Assembly (NCBI RefSeq): GCF_002741055.1 | Contig: NZ_CP016809.1 | Coordinates: forward strand, 2,874,501 to 2,938,500 | Direction: 5' to 3' | DNA from: Paenibacillus ihbetae | Lineage (GTDB): Bacteria > Bacillota > Bacilli > Paenibacillales > Paenibacillaceae | DNA length: 64,000 nt | In this document: positions 63,941-64,000 of the stretch, in pieces | Position numbering within the stretch: position 1 is the stretch's first letter | Layout of the letters: each line of letters starts with the position of its first letter | The notes under the pieces: generated by a model | What the model saw: the letters and a program-made list of their open reading frames with translations, nothing else | The model's database searches: none | What the model was told of the DNA's origin: nothing | Made by a program: the position numbers and the translations under genes

Positions 63941-64000
63941 ATGAACAGAACATCGATATTCAGTCGGCGTTTAAAGTGTTTGGCGGCTGTTTTCATCATT
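63941..64000 (+). CDS. Secreted protein under c-di-GMP riboswitch (partial, N-terminus only)
   Basis: Only 20 codons are in the window: MNRTSIFSRRLKCLAAVFII, the basic and hydrophobic parts of a signal peptide. GGGAGG is five bases before the ATG. The mature protein lies beyond the edge, so family and function are unknown. Confidence 0.75.
   Translation, partial: MNRTSIFSRRLKCLAAVFII

Overview
The window looks like a chromosomal segment of a Paenibacillus-type member of the Bacillales. The evidence is family content and signals rather than a database match: strong AGGAGG ribosome sites with frequent TTG/GTG starts; a tmRNA whose tag reads (A)GKQQTSYAVAA; a secG-rnr-smpB-ssrA block; CtsR, FadR, Fur and CcpA-type operators; an S-layer-anchored GH10 xylanase; and a paeninodin-like lasso peptide precursor.

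Layout. 1-5465 (minus): exopolysaccharide operon (Wzz-like co-polymerase, BY-kinase, galU, priming sugar transferase, GT14 glycosyltransferase, Wzx-type flippase cut by the window edge). 5466-6086: divergent control region with four copies of a 15-bp palindrome, arranged as two pairs with the same 35-bp centre spacing. 6087-9206 (plus): short lasso peptide cluster (cyclase, precursor, HprK-like tail kinase) with no leader peptidase, RRE protein or exporter in view. 9571-17447: Hsp20 under CtsR boxes, a probable ~100-nt RNA, an SGNH esterase coupled to an MBL-fold lipoprotein, and the 1341-aa xylanase. 17488-22351 (minus): aldo/keto reductase and a TetR-small membrane protein-FtsX-ABC operon. 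22444-27418: an A+T-rich five-gene operon built on a Ycf46-like AAA+ ATPase and a coiled-coil membrane protein; I know of no described function, and it is bracketed by near-identical terminators. 27516-34524: MscS-type channel and a Fur-boxed nikABCDE importer. 34595-36368: sensor-domain membrane protein, YdjO-like zinc-ribbon protein, and a cold-shock gene whose leader contains a terminator-like hairpin.

36443-40075 is a mosaic of gene debris and accessory genes (HNH nuclease, ECF sigma/anti-sigma pair, truncated Zeta-like toxin with its partner) punctuated by two extra copies of the 3' part of tmRNA upstream of the intact ssrA. An 81-bp perfect direct repeat shows that ssrA has served as an integration site. 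40343-44178 carries smpB, rnr (with an unusual 170-residue Gly/Arg-rich tail) and secG. 44602-59421 is a nearly complete fatty-acid beta-oxidation regulon: thioesterase, acyl-CoA ligase, fadE, fadA, fadN and fadF on the minus strand, and fadR-etfB-etfA divergently on the plus strand, with a classical FadR box between them. The fadE-fadA gap holds a duplicated, highly structured noncoding repeat. 59570-64000 holds a MazG-like protein, a LOG-family protein, a lipoprotein, a frameshifted methyltransferase, an ANT(4')-like nucleotidyltransferase and a c-di-GMP-I riboswitch ahead of a secreted protein that leaves the window.

All family names come from reading the translated sequence; no search was run.
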